Shown piece by piece: positions 8,213-18,100 of a stretch of DNA of 64,000 bases. How positions within the stretch are numbered: the first letter of the stretch is position 1; every line of letters starts with the position of its first letter. The DNA comes from an uncultured Latescibacterota bacterium (GTDB lineage: Bacteria; Latescibacterota; UBA2968; UBA8231). Position numbers and translations under genes: made by a program. The notes below the pieces were generated by a model that did no database searches, was not told the DNA's origin, and was given only the letters and a program-made list of their open reading frames with translations. The stretch is taken from NCBI GenBank assembly GCA_951813615.1, contig OX638377.1, positions 4,490,599 through 4,554,598 on the forward strand, in the 5' to 3' direction.

Positions 8213-8240
8213 TTGACACAGGGAATGGTCATCCTATCTT
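8213..8240 (+). promoter_or_regulatory. Candidate promoter in the 8122-8455 intergenic region
   Basis: TTGACA at 8213-8218 and TATCTT at 8235-8240 with a 16-bp spacer point toward the CotH-type gene, implying a leader of about 200 bases. The rest of this 334-base gap is AT-rich compared with the flanks, and I see no coding fragment in it. Confidence 0.45.
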
Positions 8241-8455
8241 GCGTAAACACATACATTACAACTGTATGCTACTAAGCGGAAGCACGACTATAGTTAGAAG
8301 GCCGCTTAACCCGAACTCACGTAAGTATTAACCTTATCATGGGCTCTCATGTTCAAGAGACCCGCTTAGCTTAGCCCAGTCAAGTATATAATTCCCTCTC
8401 TTAAGGATATCATGTCATGATTCTAACAAATCCCTTGAATCAAGGCTTTGTGGCC

Positions 8456-11125
8456 ATGAGGAAGCTAGCGCTCGTTTTCGTTGCGGTGTTCATCTACGTG
8501 TCTTCTCTCCAGGCCCAAGATCAACGGCTCGAACTTCCAACCTATCACCTGACCGTCGATTCCGCCGACCTGAGTGCCCTCTACCAGTCCCCCCGCAGCA
8601 ATGCCCGCTATCCCGCCCAATTTTCCTTCGCGGGAGAGGTTCTCGAGTGCGAGGTGCGATTCCGGGGCGAAACGGCCCGCTTTTATCCGAAGAAAAGCTG
8701 GAAGGTCTGGTTTGAGGATTCATCCAATCCGGTTGGAGTCAGGGAGCTCAACCTCAACGCGGAATACTCGGATCGCTCGTTGATGCGCAACGCGCTGGCC
8801 ATGAGGTTGTATCAGTTCATCGGTCATCCAGCGCCGAATACCGAGCACATCAGCCTGATGGTCAACGATGACTTCATGGGCGTCTTCGTCCAGGTAGAGG
8901 AGCCTGATCAGGAGCTTCTGCGGCGGTACGACTACGAGCTCGGAAGTCTTTACAAATCCGAGAATCACGGTGGGAGTACAGCGCCATTGCTGGATTACGA
9001 CACCTACTTTTGGTCGTGGAACAAGAAGGTGGGAGGTGAATCCGACTATATCGATGGGCAGCGGCTATTCAATCAGCTTCTCTATCTGACGTATGAGGAT
9101 TTTGCAGAGCGGATTTCCCTGCTGGTGGATGTGGAGAATGTGCTGCAATACTTTGCGGTCGCCTATGCGATCTCCAGTCTAGACGCCGTGACGAAGAATA
9201 CCCTGCTCTATTTCGACCCGAGCGGGCACTTGCAGCAAATCTTACCCTGGGATCACGATGCTTCCTTCGGCAATTACTGGACCGGAGAATACAGGCCCTA
9301 CTTTGAAACGGTCTCCGAACACCCCCATCTGAACCACAATCTTCTATTTCAGAGGTTGATGGAATACGACGCCTGGCGCGAGTCGTTCTGGAGCAAGGTC
9401 AGCTTCGTCATCGAGCACGGATTCGCCGCGGTGGAGGCCGAGATCGATTCAACGTACGAGTTGATCAAGTCGGACGTTTATCTGGACAGAGCCAAGATTG
9501 GCACCAACGCCGAATTTGACGATGCGATCTCGCGTCTGAAGGGCTTTCTGGCGGCGAGGAGATCGTTCCTGACGGATTTCCCCTTTGTCGAAAAGAAAAA
9601 GAATCTTCTAGCGGACTTGTATTGCTCCGATCCGTTTCCCTCGCCCGATGCCGATGATCGCGGCGTGGTGTTTCGCGCCACTTCGCGCAGCCCCCAAGCT
9701 GTCGTGGTCGAATATATCACGGATTTGTCGTCCTACGAGACATGGGGAGAAGAGATCACGGTCAAGGAACTCGCGCTGTTCGACGATGGTCGACACGACG
9801 ATCTGCAGGCGGGGGACCTCGTCTACGGCAATCGTCTCGTGCTGCCCAAAAACTACACGGGCCTCGTGCCCTATTCTTTTAGGGCCGGAGGCTATAGCTA
9901 TCCCTCCAACGGGCTATTCTATATCAATTACAGGGCCATGAAGACGTTCGCTTTGAATGTGAATCACGCCGGTATCGAGGAGTATCGACACTTGCAGATC
10001 GGAGACGTTCAGCGGATACGAGATGAATATTTCATCGAGATCATCAATGCCGGTGAGTTGAATCTGAACCTTTCCTACTGCAGCTTTGAAGCCGGGGAGT
10101 ATTTCAACCGTTTCATGTTCCCGCCCGGGACGAACATCGAGGCGGGCTCCAGCCTGATCCTTTCCTCGAACAGAGATGCCGCCGGGGACCTGTTTCCGGA
10201 CTCGCCCGTCTTCGGCAACCTTTTTTTCGCTATCTCGCTGGGCGACACGATGAAGCTTTTGACGCCCACACTGACGGTGATGACGGCTCGCGTCAACGAG
10301 ACCTACAGCGCTGTCGATCTTCCGATACCATCCATTGTGATCAACGAAATCAACTATCATTCAGCGGATGATCTGGATACGGGAGATTGGGTCGAGTTGT
10401 ACAATCCCAACGATGCTTCCGTCGATCTTTCCGGCTGGAACTTTCAAGACGACGATGACGACCATTCCTTTGTGCTGCCCGGTGGGACGCTCATCGAGCC
10501 GCGCGGATTTCTGGTGTTGTGCCGAGATGGTGCGGCTCTCGAATCCCTCCTAGGGGTTTCTTGTGTCGGAGACTTCGATTTCGGCTTGAGGAACAGTGGA
10601 GAGCTGGTTCGCCTCTTCGACAGCGATGGATTACTGGTCGATTCTTTCACCTACCTAGACGAAAGTCCGTGGCCGGAGGAGGCGGACGGCGACGGTCCTA
10701 CGCTGGAGTTGTTGCACTATAGCTTGGACAATGCGGACCCCATGCACTGGCGGGCTTCTATCCCGATGGGGGGCACTCCGGGTCGGGCCAACAGCGTGTT
10801 GGCGTCACCTACAGCTATCGCGAGCGAGACGGACGGGGGCACACCGCGGTCGTTCAACCTCTTTCAGAACTATCCCAATCCCTTCAATAGCGAAACCCAC
10901 ATCGCCTTTCACCTACCGCGAACAGAGCATCTTTCTCTGGAAATCTTCAACTTGACCGGCCAATTGGTGGCCACCCTGATGGAGGGCGTTTATCGAGCGG
11001 GCAGACACCGGATAGCCTGGGACGGCCGGGACGATCGAGGAGAGTCCGTTGGTTCCGGGATATTCTTCTATCGGTTGACGACGGAAACCTCGCAGTCAAC
11101 GCGAACCATGGTCCTCGTCAAGTGA
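8456..11125 (+). CDS. Secreted CotH-kinase-like protein with lamin-tail domain and C-terminal sorting domain
   Basis: About 889 residues from ATG 8456, which gives a clean signal peptide (MRKLALVFVAVFIYVSSLQA); an in-frame ATG at 8417 would add 13 residues. Residues ~40-380 form a CotH-like atypical protein kinase domain, with RGETARFYPKKSWKVWF and the LPWDHDASFGNYW metal/catalytic region. Residues ~630-760 are a lamin-tail domain (INEINYHSADDLDTGDWVEL ... NPNDASVDLSGW). The last ~85 residues (NYPNPFNSETHIAFHLP ... SGIFFYRLTT) are a FlgD-Ig/type IX-like C-terminal domain. Probably surface-exposed or secreted; CotH relatives phosphorylate spore or surface proteins in Firmicutes. Confidence 0.87.
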   Translation: MRKLALVFVAVFIYVSSLQAQDQRLELPTYHLTVDSADLSALYQSPRSNARYPAQFSFAGEVLECEVRFRGETARFYPKKSWKVWFEDSSNPVGVRELNLNAEYSDRSLMRNALAMRLYQFIGHPAPNTEHISLMVNDDFMGVFVQVEEPDQELLRRYDYELGSLYKSENHGGSTAPLLDYDTYFWSWNKKVGGESDYIDGQRLFNQLLYLTYEDFAERISLLVDVENVLQYFAVAYAISSLDAVTKNTLLYFDPSGHLQQILPWDHDASFGNYWTGEYRPYFETVSEHPHLNHNLLFQRLMEYDAWRESFWSKVSFVIEHGFAAVEAEIDSTYELIKSDVYLDRAKIGTNAEFDDAISRLKGFLAARRSFLTDFPFVEKKKNLLADLYCSDPFPSPDADDRGVVFRATSRSPQAVVVEYITDLSSYETWGEEITVKELALFDDGRHDDLQAGDLVYGNRLVLPKNYTGLVPYSFRAGGYSYPSNGLFYINYRAMKTFALNVNHAGIEEYRHLQIGDVQRIRDEYFIEIINAGELNLNLSYCSFEAGEYFNRFMFPPGTNIEAGSSLILSSNRDAAGDLFPDSPVFGNLFFAISLGDTMKLLTPTLTVMTARVNETYSAVDLPIPSIVINEINYHSADDLDTGDWVELYNPNDASVDLSGWNFQDDDDDHSFVLPGGTLIEPRGFLVLCRDGAALESLLGVSCVGDFDFGLRNSGELVRLFDSDGLLVDSFTYLDESPWPEEADGDGPTLELLHYSLDNADPMHWRASIPMGGTPGRANSVLASPTAIASETDGGTPRSFNLFQNYPNPFNSETHIAFHLPRTEHLSLEIFNLTGQLVATLMEGVYRAGRHRIAWDGRDDRGESVGSGIFFYRLTTETSQSTRTMVLVK

Positions 11126-11189
11126 TGGGGGCGTGACAGGCATAGGATACGACTCACTCCGCACGAAGCTTAGGCATCCCGTCCGCTCC

Positions 11190-11336
11190 AGCAGCGCGGC
11201 CTTCTCCTTCTCCAGTCCCGCCTTCACGTAGATGCCATCCGCTCAAGCGTAGACCACCCTGTCCACCAGGCAGCGACGCTCATAGCGCCTGCGTCCCAGC
11301 AGCTGCGTCACCTCCTCCTCCAGCACCCCGCTGTAA
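11190..11336 (-). pseudogene. IS256/mutator-type transposase remnant
   Basis: On the minus strand the translation runs GVLEEEVTQLLGRRRYERR, then directly into VVYA-stop-ADGIYVKAGLEKEKAALL. Both pieces are hallmark segments of mutator-family transposases, but the ~50-100 residues normally between them are gone and a Trp codon has become TGA. No start, catalytic triad or terminal repeats remain. This remnant fills most of the 320-base gap between the CotH and PhyH genes. Confidence 0.75.
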
Positions 11337-11445
11337 CAGCCACTGGATCTGCTCTCGAAGCCAGTTCCATTTGCTAATATTTGACGATATACAGTGAATA
11401 AGTGCATGTAGCGCACCAGAGCTAAGAGCCTGGAGAGGAATAATT

Positions 11446-12264
11446 ATGAACGAACTCGCATTGGCGGAGGATTTCCAGTTCGACGCGCAGGGTTTTCTCA
11501 TGCTGCGGGATGTCTTTGACGCCGAGGACTGCCGGCGCTATCTCGAAGAGCTTGAGCGGCTGTTCGTGCGCCAGTACGATGACCCCTGGCTGCGCGACGG
11601 GGTGCGCGGGCAGACGACGGTGCAGATCACCGAAGGCCAACGGCGGATCAATGGTCTGCCGCTGTGGACTGAGGTGTTCGACGAGGTCATCAGCTTTGCG
11701 CCGGCGGTGGAGCGCCTGCGGCGCTGGATGCAGTACCCCCAACTCGTCAACACGTGGGCCATTGAGAAGACGGAGGGGACGCCTTGGGGTGGGTGGCACC
11801 GGGGGTTAAATCCAGACGACTACACCGTGCGCAGAGGGCAGATCCGCACACGCATGTTGAACTGTGTGTACTTCCTGACGGACAACGATGAAGAAGACGG
11901 GTGCCTAACGGTGGTGCCCGGGGCGCACAAGTCGGAGATCGACCTGCCCATGGCCGAATACCGGGGCCGCGATTTGCCCGGGGCCGTGCGGGTCACGGGC
12001 AAGGCGGGGGATATGGTCATGTTCTCGGAGACGCTGCTCCACACTGGCGCGACAAAGAGTTCATCCCGTCAGCGCACGAACCTCTATTTTAATTACATCG
12101 ACGCTACCTACAACCCAGCGATGCGGGAACTGCTGGCCGGGAATCAAGGCAATGTGAATCACTACGTATTCCCACCAAAGGTGCGTGCCCGCTTTGACGA
12201 GACTCAGCGCGAGCTTACGGAGTGGATGGAGTGGCAGCGCACGGCACCGGCGTCGAGCGGCTAA
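11446..12264 (+). CDS. Phytanoyl-CoA dioxygenase (PhyH) family protein, HRG variant
   Basis: 272 residues. The PhyH fold is shown by LNCVYFLTDNDEEDGCLTVV followed by PGAHKSEIDLP, the distal histidine in ETLLHTGATKS and the downstream arginine in RQRTNLYFNY. The proximal metal motif is GGWHRGLNPDD: the position that is Asp in ordinary WHxD members is Gly. It belongs to a different subfamily from the two paralogues at 5-6.6 kb. Start has GAGAGGAATAATT just upstream, a good ribosome-binding site. Substrate unknown; a conserved non-heme iron enzyme with altered ligand set is the safest statement. Confidence 0.88.
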   Translation: MNELALAEDFQFDAQGFLMLRDVFDAEDCRRYLEELERLFVRQYDDPWLRDGVRGQTTVQITEGQRRINGLPLWTEVFDEVISFAPAVERLRRWMQYPQLVNTWAIEKTEGTPWGGWHRGLNPDDYTVRRGQIRTRMLNCVYFLTDNDEEDGCLTVVPGAHKSEIDLPMAEYRGRDLPGAVRVTGKAGDMVMFSETLLHTGATKSSSRQRTNLYFNYIDATYNPAMRELLAGNQGNVNHYVFPPKVRARFDETQRELTEWMEWQRTAPASSG

Positions 12265-12296
12265 AGCAAGCGATTAACAGGGGATAACTGGCGATG

Positions 12297-12462
12297 TACG
12301 CGTGGGAGGATGCGTAGGGTTGGCGATGGGTGCGGCGGTGGTGTCGTTGGTTTTCCGCCGCTTGGGGTTGATCCGGCCGTGGCTTCGGGGCCGCTGATTA
12401 CGACGCTTAACGATGGGTTGTCGCTGCTGCTTTATTTTGGGATTGCTGCGTTTTTCTTGTAA
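12297..12462 (+). pseudogene. 3' remnant of a magnesium transporter gene (mgtE), copy 1
   Basis: From 12326 the sequence reads MGAAVVSLVFRRLGL, then after one missing base continues DPAVASGPLITTLND and LLLYFGIAAFFL to a TAA at 12460-12462. This is the last transmembrane hairpin of MgtE, including the conserved DPA-x2-SGP and TTLND motifs. Everything upstream of the last ~60 codons is absent. It lies directly after the PhyH gene and bounds the left side of the 12.8-18.2 kb island; a second decayed copy bounds the right side. Confidence 0.8.
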
Positions 12463-12580
12463 GGGTGGGTGATGGGAGCTTACTTGGCGACAGGCAGCAA
12501 ACCCGTACTCCGAGCGCTGACGAAGGGCTTGGGAGGCCACAAACGATCTTTGGAGTTCTGCACGCCCCTTGCGTGCTTCA

Positions 12581-12632
12581 ATGTCTTGACAGAGAGCTCA
12601 GCGTCTTGACAGAGAATCCCCAAAAGACCTTT
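12581..12632 (+). promoter_or_regulatory. Tandem TTGACAGAG elements upstream of the DUF262 gene
   Basis: Two copies of CTTGACAGAG begin at 12585 and 12605. The second, with its following CCCCAAAA stretch, resembles 26569-26590 upstream of the Rieske oxygenase. Either TTGACA could serve as a -35, but no well-spaced -10 is evident. The rest of the 12463-12851 gap holds no recognisable gene. Confidence 0.35.
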
Positions 12633-12851
12633 GTTAAGAAACCTTTATACCTCCCTCTACCCTACACTGTTACTTTTCCCAGTGGCCCACCGACAGGGAC
12701 GGGTTCGGTGTGCACGGCGGTTCGGATCCGTCTACGCCTTATAGGGCTGCTGAAGGTCTATATGGGAATGTCGGTCTCCGGCATTGGCCGGGTCTTATTA
12801 AGGGTGGCTGATATGGTAGAGTATTCCGCGGCAGAGGAGAAATGAAGCGCG

Positions 12852-14624
12852 ATGTATAAATCCTACGGCAGCAAAGGCACCATCCGGGAAGTGCTCGATG
12901 CCATCCAGCGTCGTAACCTCGTGCTCCCTGCTATCCAACGGGAATTCGTCTGGCGGCCGGAACAGATATGCCAGTTCTTCGATAGCCTCATGCAGGAGTA
13001 TCCGTTCGGAACCTTCCTGTTCTGGAGAGTGGAGCCAGATAAAAGCAATAACTTTAAATGGTACGACTTTGTCCGGAACTACCACGAGAAGGATAATCCG
13101 CACTGCCCTGAACTCGGCGAGATGCCGGATCAAGCCCTAACGGCAGTCCTCGACGGTCAACAGCGCCTCACTGCCCTCAACATTGGGTTGCAAGGGTCGA
13201 TGGCGTGGAAGCTGCCGCGCGCTCACTACAGGTTCCCCCAGAACTTTCCGACTCGCCGTCTTTATCTCAATATTCTTTCAGAAGCGGACGAGGAACAAGG
13301 CGCCCGCTACCAGTTTGCTTTCCTCCGTGAAGACAGACCCCGTGATTCCTCCGAGAACGAATGCTGGTTTAGGGTTGCTGACATCCGAGGCATGCAGCGT
13401 AGTGCTGACGTAATCCGATGGATCGGGGATAATGCGCCTCCAGACGATATGTCTGACCGAGCCTTGGAAACGCTTTCGCTTCTGCAAGAGGTAGTACATC
13501 TCAAGCCAATGATCACGTACTACGAAGAGCTCAGCCAAGACATCGAACAGGTGCTGCAGATCTTCATCCGTATGAACAGCGGAGGTACGTTTCTCTCGTA
13601 CTCAGACCTCCTCCTCTCCATCGCGGTGGCGCAATGGAATCACCTCGACGCTCGCAAAGAGATCCACGATTTGGTTGATGACCTGAACGGCATAGGAAGA
13701 GGCTTTAACTTCTCGAAGGATTTCGTCCTCAAGGCAGGGCTGATGCTCTGCGATGTGAACGTAGTCTTTCGTGTTGACAATTTCAACAGAGCGAACATGG
13801 ATATCCTTGAGGCGAGTTGGCCTGATGTGAAGAAGGCACTTCTGCTGACTGTTAAACTGGTCGACCGCTTTGGGTTGAGTCGAGACAACCTCAGTGCAGC
13901 CAACGCCTTGCTCCCCATCGCCTATCACCTGTACCGGGCCGATCACGGTGACGGCTTTCTGACACATACCAGCTATCGCCAAAACAGAGAGGCCATGAGG
14001 CTTTGGCTTATTCGAAGCCTATTGAAACAAGGCACATGGACAGGCGGCGGAGTTGACGGCGTTCTTATGGCGTTGCGCCAGGCCATTAGCAAGAACGGCT
14101 CTGCCGATTTTCCAATCGATAGTGTGATGCGTGTTATGTCCGGACGTGGTAAATCCCTTGGGCTCACCGACGAAGAGATCGAAGACCTAGCTGATATGCG
14201 GTCTGCCGATCGGCGCGTGTTCCTCCTCCTTTCGCTGCTATTTCCCTTCCTGAACCTAGAGCACCATTTCCACGTAGACCACATCTTCCCTCGCGCGCGG
14301 TTCTCCAAGGACGACCTGAATGCCGCCGGTATTCCCGAAGGGGAGCACCGATCGTATTGGGAAATGATGGACGGCCTTCCGAACCTGCAGCTACTAGAAG
14401 GCTCCAAGAACACCGAGAAGCAGACTATGATTCCCAGCAACTGGCTCGATAAACATACGGGCGGTAACCCTGTGGTTCGCCAGGCGTACATAGACAGACA
14501 TCTCCTCGGAGCGGTACCCGCGGGTTTGCACGAATTCAAAGATTTCTACGAGGCCCGCCTTGAGTGCTTGGAAGAACGCATCAGAGAGGTCCTCGGGGTT
14601 GGATCGGGAGACTCATCACCCTGA
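12852..14624 (+). CDS. DUF262/DUF1524 protein: fused GmrSD-like type IV restriction enzyme
   Basis: 590 residues. The N-terminal DUF262 domain has AIQREFVWRPEQICQFFDSL and the DGQQR nucleotide-binding motif at about residues 101-105 (VLDGQQRLTALN). The C-terminal DUF1524 HNH nuclease motif HVDHIFPRARF begins near residue 474, followed by LPNLQLLEGSKN. This GmrS-GmrD order and length match single-chain type IV enzymes such as BrxU (about 590 residues), which use NTP binding to cut modified phage DNA. GAGGAG lies 13 bases before the ATG; a five-codon ATG frame at 12842 overlaps. It is followed by a large DEAH helicase, so a defence role is likely. Confidence 0.87.
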   Translation: MYKSYGSKGTIREVLDAIQRRNLVLPAIQREFVWRPEQICQFFDSLMQEYPFGTFLFWRVEPDKSNNFKWYDFVRNYHEKDNPHCPELGEMPDQALTAVLDGQQRLTALNIGLQGSMAWKLPRAHYRFPQNFPTRRLYLNILSEADEEQGARYQFAFLREDRPRDSSENECWFRVADIRGMQRSADVIRWIGDNAPPDDMSDRALETLSLLQEVVHLKPMITYYEELSQDIEQVLQIFIRMNSGGTFLSYSDLLLSIAVAQWNHLDARKEIHDLVDDLNGIGRGFNFSKDFVLKAGLMLCDVNVVFRVDNFNRANMDILEASWPDVKKALLLTVKLVDRFGLSRDNLSAANALLPIAYHLYRADHGDGFLTHTSYRQNREAMRLWLIRSLLKQGTWTGGGVDGVLMALRQAISKNGSADFPIDSVMRVMSGRGKSLGLTDEEIEDLADMRSADRRVFLLLSLLFPFLNLEHHFHVDHIFPRARFSKDDLNAAGIPEGEHRSYWEMMDGLPNLQLLEGSKNTEKQTMIPSNWLDKHTGGNPVVRQAYIDRHLLGAVPAGLHEFKDFYEARLECLEERIREVLGVGSGDSSP

Positions 14625-14977
14625 CGCCTTCCGCATTCCTGCCTGACGATCTCTTCGTAAATTATAGAGAGGAGTGGTTCTCAATAGGTATCGATGAATA
14701 TGGCTCAGTTCGAAATGCGGTCGAACGCATCCCTTGATCGAGTCGGGGTAAGCTCTCGCTCGCCATGATCACTATGAACAAGGGCTGCACGTCCCGATGT
14801 CGGCTAAGTGCTTGCTAAGTTTGCCTGTCGTCGATCATCAGCTTCAGAAGATTCAGACAAAAGCCGCGATTGTGCAGTTCAAAAGATCAATCTGGTCAAA
14901 GACTGGTTCGAACTTATGGGGGATCAATGGTGCCTCATGTGCCCCCGAGGGAAAGTTTTGGTGTACTGGAAAAAGAT

Positions 14978-15148
14978 ATGGCTAATTTGATTGATAAAAC
15001 CATCGAAGTACATACGCCTCGTAGATATGAAATTACGGGCAAAGTCGATGGGCACAAGATTAAAAAGGTGGGTTATCTGGAGGCAATACAACAGATCAAT
15101 GTGAGCCCGTACTCTTCAAGGTGGGTTACGGGGTATGTCGGTAGTTAG
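14978..15148 (+). CDS. Small hypothetical protein
   Basis: 56 residues starting MANLIDKTIEVHTPRRYEI, basic, no recognised domain. The ribosome-binding site is weak (GGAAAAAG). It sits 17 bases before the helicase gene, so it could be a small partner or just a chance frame. The rest of the 14625-15165 gap shows short open fragments without starts and no recognised homology. Confidence 0.3.
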   Translation: MANLIDKTIEVHTPRRYEITGKVDGHKIKKVGYLEAIQQINVSPYSSRWVTGYVGS

Positions 15149-15165
15149 AAGGGCAGGATATTTTT

Positions 15166-18100
15166 GTGGTTCCAGAGTGTGCGTCGCCGGAAGATCTGAG
15201 TCGGAAAAGCTCGCGAGGAGAAATAAATTGGCTCCGGCCCGAACCCCGTCGCGCTAAGGAAGTAACTATCAACGAAGCAAAAGCCATATGTCAGCGCGTT
15301 CGGAACTCGTGGGAGGGAAAGTTCAAGTTTCAGGCAGAGGTACGGGATGCTAAGGGAGTAACTCAGTCAGGTCTGCGGCCACCGCAGATTGGTGCACTGC
15401 ATGCTGCACTTGCTCATTGGAGTGTTTCTACAAAGCCCGCGACAATTGTCATGCCAACAGGCACTGGTAAGACCGAAACGATGCTAGCTCTGATGGTTGC
15501 TGTAAGGATCAAGCGACTGATGGTCGTTGTTCCCAATGCCGCGTTGAGAGATCAAATTGCTGACAAATTTCTAACGCTCGGAGTTCTCAAAGCAGCTAAG
15601 GCGCTAGACGACAGCGCTGAGCTACCCGTTGTCGTTACGCTGGAGCATCGTCCAGGTTCTATACATGAGGTCAATAACATCTTTGAAAGGGCAAACGTCA
15701 TCGTGACCACGATGCAGGTAGCAGGCCAGTGCAATGAGAATATTCAGGAGCGTATGGCCGAGCATTGCTCGCATCTTTTTATTGACGAAGCACATCATGT
15801 CGCTGCCCGGACTTGGCAGGCGTTTAAATTAAAATTTGACTCAAAAATTGTAGTTCAATTCACTGCAACGCCGTTTCGTACTGACGGGAAAAAGGTAGAC
15901 GGGAAGTTTATCTACGTCTATCCGCTCGCGAAGGCTCAAAACGAAGGATACTTCCGCCCGATACGGTTTCAGGCGGTACAAGGCTTGGACCAATCTGAAG
16001 CCGACGCGGAAATAGTCAAGCTGGTAGGCGATCAATTAAGGGCTGACCTCGGCGAAGGACACGATCATCTCGTGATGGCTCGTGCGAACAACATTGATCG
16101 GGCAAGCAAACTCCATGAGATGTATGAGGAACGTCTCGGTGGTTTCCATCCCATGCTCGTCCATAGTCGAATGAGTGCATCCAAGCGCAAAGACGCCATC
16201 GAGAAATTAAGAAGTCGCAGCAGTCGAATTATCGTTTGTGTCGATATGCTAGGTGAAGGGTTCGATCTCCCTCAACTAAAAATATCCGGCCTTCACGACC
16301 GCCACAAGAGTATTGCCGTGACCTTGCAGTTTACGGGCCGCTTCACGCGCGATTGTGAGGATATTGGAGATGCGACAGTTATTGCGAATATCGAACAATC
16401 AGATATTAATGACGCACTTCGGTCACTCTATGCGGAAGATGCTGACTGGAACTATCTCCTGAAGGTGCTTAGTGAAACCAAGACCGGTCGGCAGCTCAAG
16501 CGCGCAGAAGTACTGGAAGGCTTTAAGGAGGGCTTAGAGGGGATTCCCCTCCAGACGCTGTATCCTAAGATGAGTACCATCGTTTATCGGACAAACTGCG
16601 ATGAATGGCGGCCTCAAAACATCGACGAAGCTATACCTTTTGCGAACATCCAGTTTGGGCCGGTGATCAATGAAGCAGAACGCCTCGTCATCTTTGTCAC
16701 ACGCGATGAGTCATACGTGCAGTGGAGTTCCACAAAGGAGATTGTCAATGTTGAATGGAATCTCTACCTAGTTCATTGGGACCGAGAGACCAAGCTACTC
16801 TATATAAACAGCTCCAAGACGAAGGACCTCCACGAGAATTTGGCGAAGGCGATTGGCGGGGATGATTCATCGCGTATCGCCGGTGAGTCCGTTTATCGCG
16901 TCTTGGACGGGATCAATCGTCTAATGCTTACGAATCTCGGCTTGAGCAGCACACTTGGTCGTAACATTCGCTACACAATGTTTGTGGGCTCTGACATCAC
17001 GGCACAATTGGGCGGTGCTGCTTACAGTACAAAACGAAAATCGAATCTCTTTGGACTCGGATATAGCGGAGACGGAAAGGTGTCAGTGGGCTGCTCGGCG
17101 AGAGGAAAGGTCTGGTCAATGCAGTCGGCCGGTGATTTTAGCGAATGGCTCGAATGGTGTCGGTTGATGGGGTCAAAGCTTATCGATGATTCAATTGGTA
17201 CGGATAGCTTCGTTCAAAATCTGATCAAACAAGAGATGATCACCGAGCGACCGGAGAAACCTCCGATTGCAGTACACTGGCCAGAATCGCTATTGATTGA
17301 ATTTGAAGAGCGAATTCGGATTAAGTTCGGAACAGGAGACTGGGTTGGCTTCTATGAATGCGAGATTAATACAGCGGAGCATGAAGAAACCGGTCCAATT
17401 CAATTCGTGGTTTCTACTGAGGGAGCCATGGCGGCGTTTGAAATCCGTCTGAGTGAGAACGGGGCGCAATACTCACAGGTCGAAGGGCCTGAAGTACAGG
17501 TGGACTATAAAGGTGAGCACCCTCTTGCAGAGTTATTCAACGACGACCCACCTCATATCTACTTCGCGGACGGGGAGTTCCTGATCTTCAATGAATTATT
17601 CAAACCTCCACGCGGGGAAGATCGGATCCTCTTCGATCTTGATAAAATTGAGACACGTGATTGGAGCGATACCGACCTAAATATTGAATCTCAGGGACTA
17701 GAGAAAAATCCGCGCTCAATCCAGCGGGCGGTGATCGAAGAACTACTAGCTCGTGAGCCGGCATCCGACATTGTTTTCGACGACGACGGTTCCGGAGAAA
17801 TCGCGGATGTAGTCACAGTACGGAAACATGACGGACGCCTGACGGTGGAACTGTTTCACTGCAAATACGCCCATGGAGCCGCAGCAGGAAACCGGGTTGC
17901 GGACCTGTACGAAGTGTGTGGACAGGCGCAGAAATCGGTGCGCTGGAGAGAGTATCCAGCTCGATTGCTCAAGCGGATAAGAAAGCGAGAAAAAGACCGT
18001 ATGACAGCAGGGCATCCGTCGCGATTTGAACAGGGCGATATAGGCACGCTCAAAGGTCTGATATCGTGCTGTCAAGAACTTGAACCGGACTATCACGTGT

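Noticed and set aside
12842..12859. Five-codon ATG frame before the DUF262 gene as a leader peptide
   Set aside because: Too short, and explained by the overlap of an ATG with the gene's ribosome-binding region; no attenuator structure seen.
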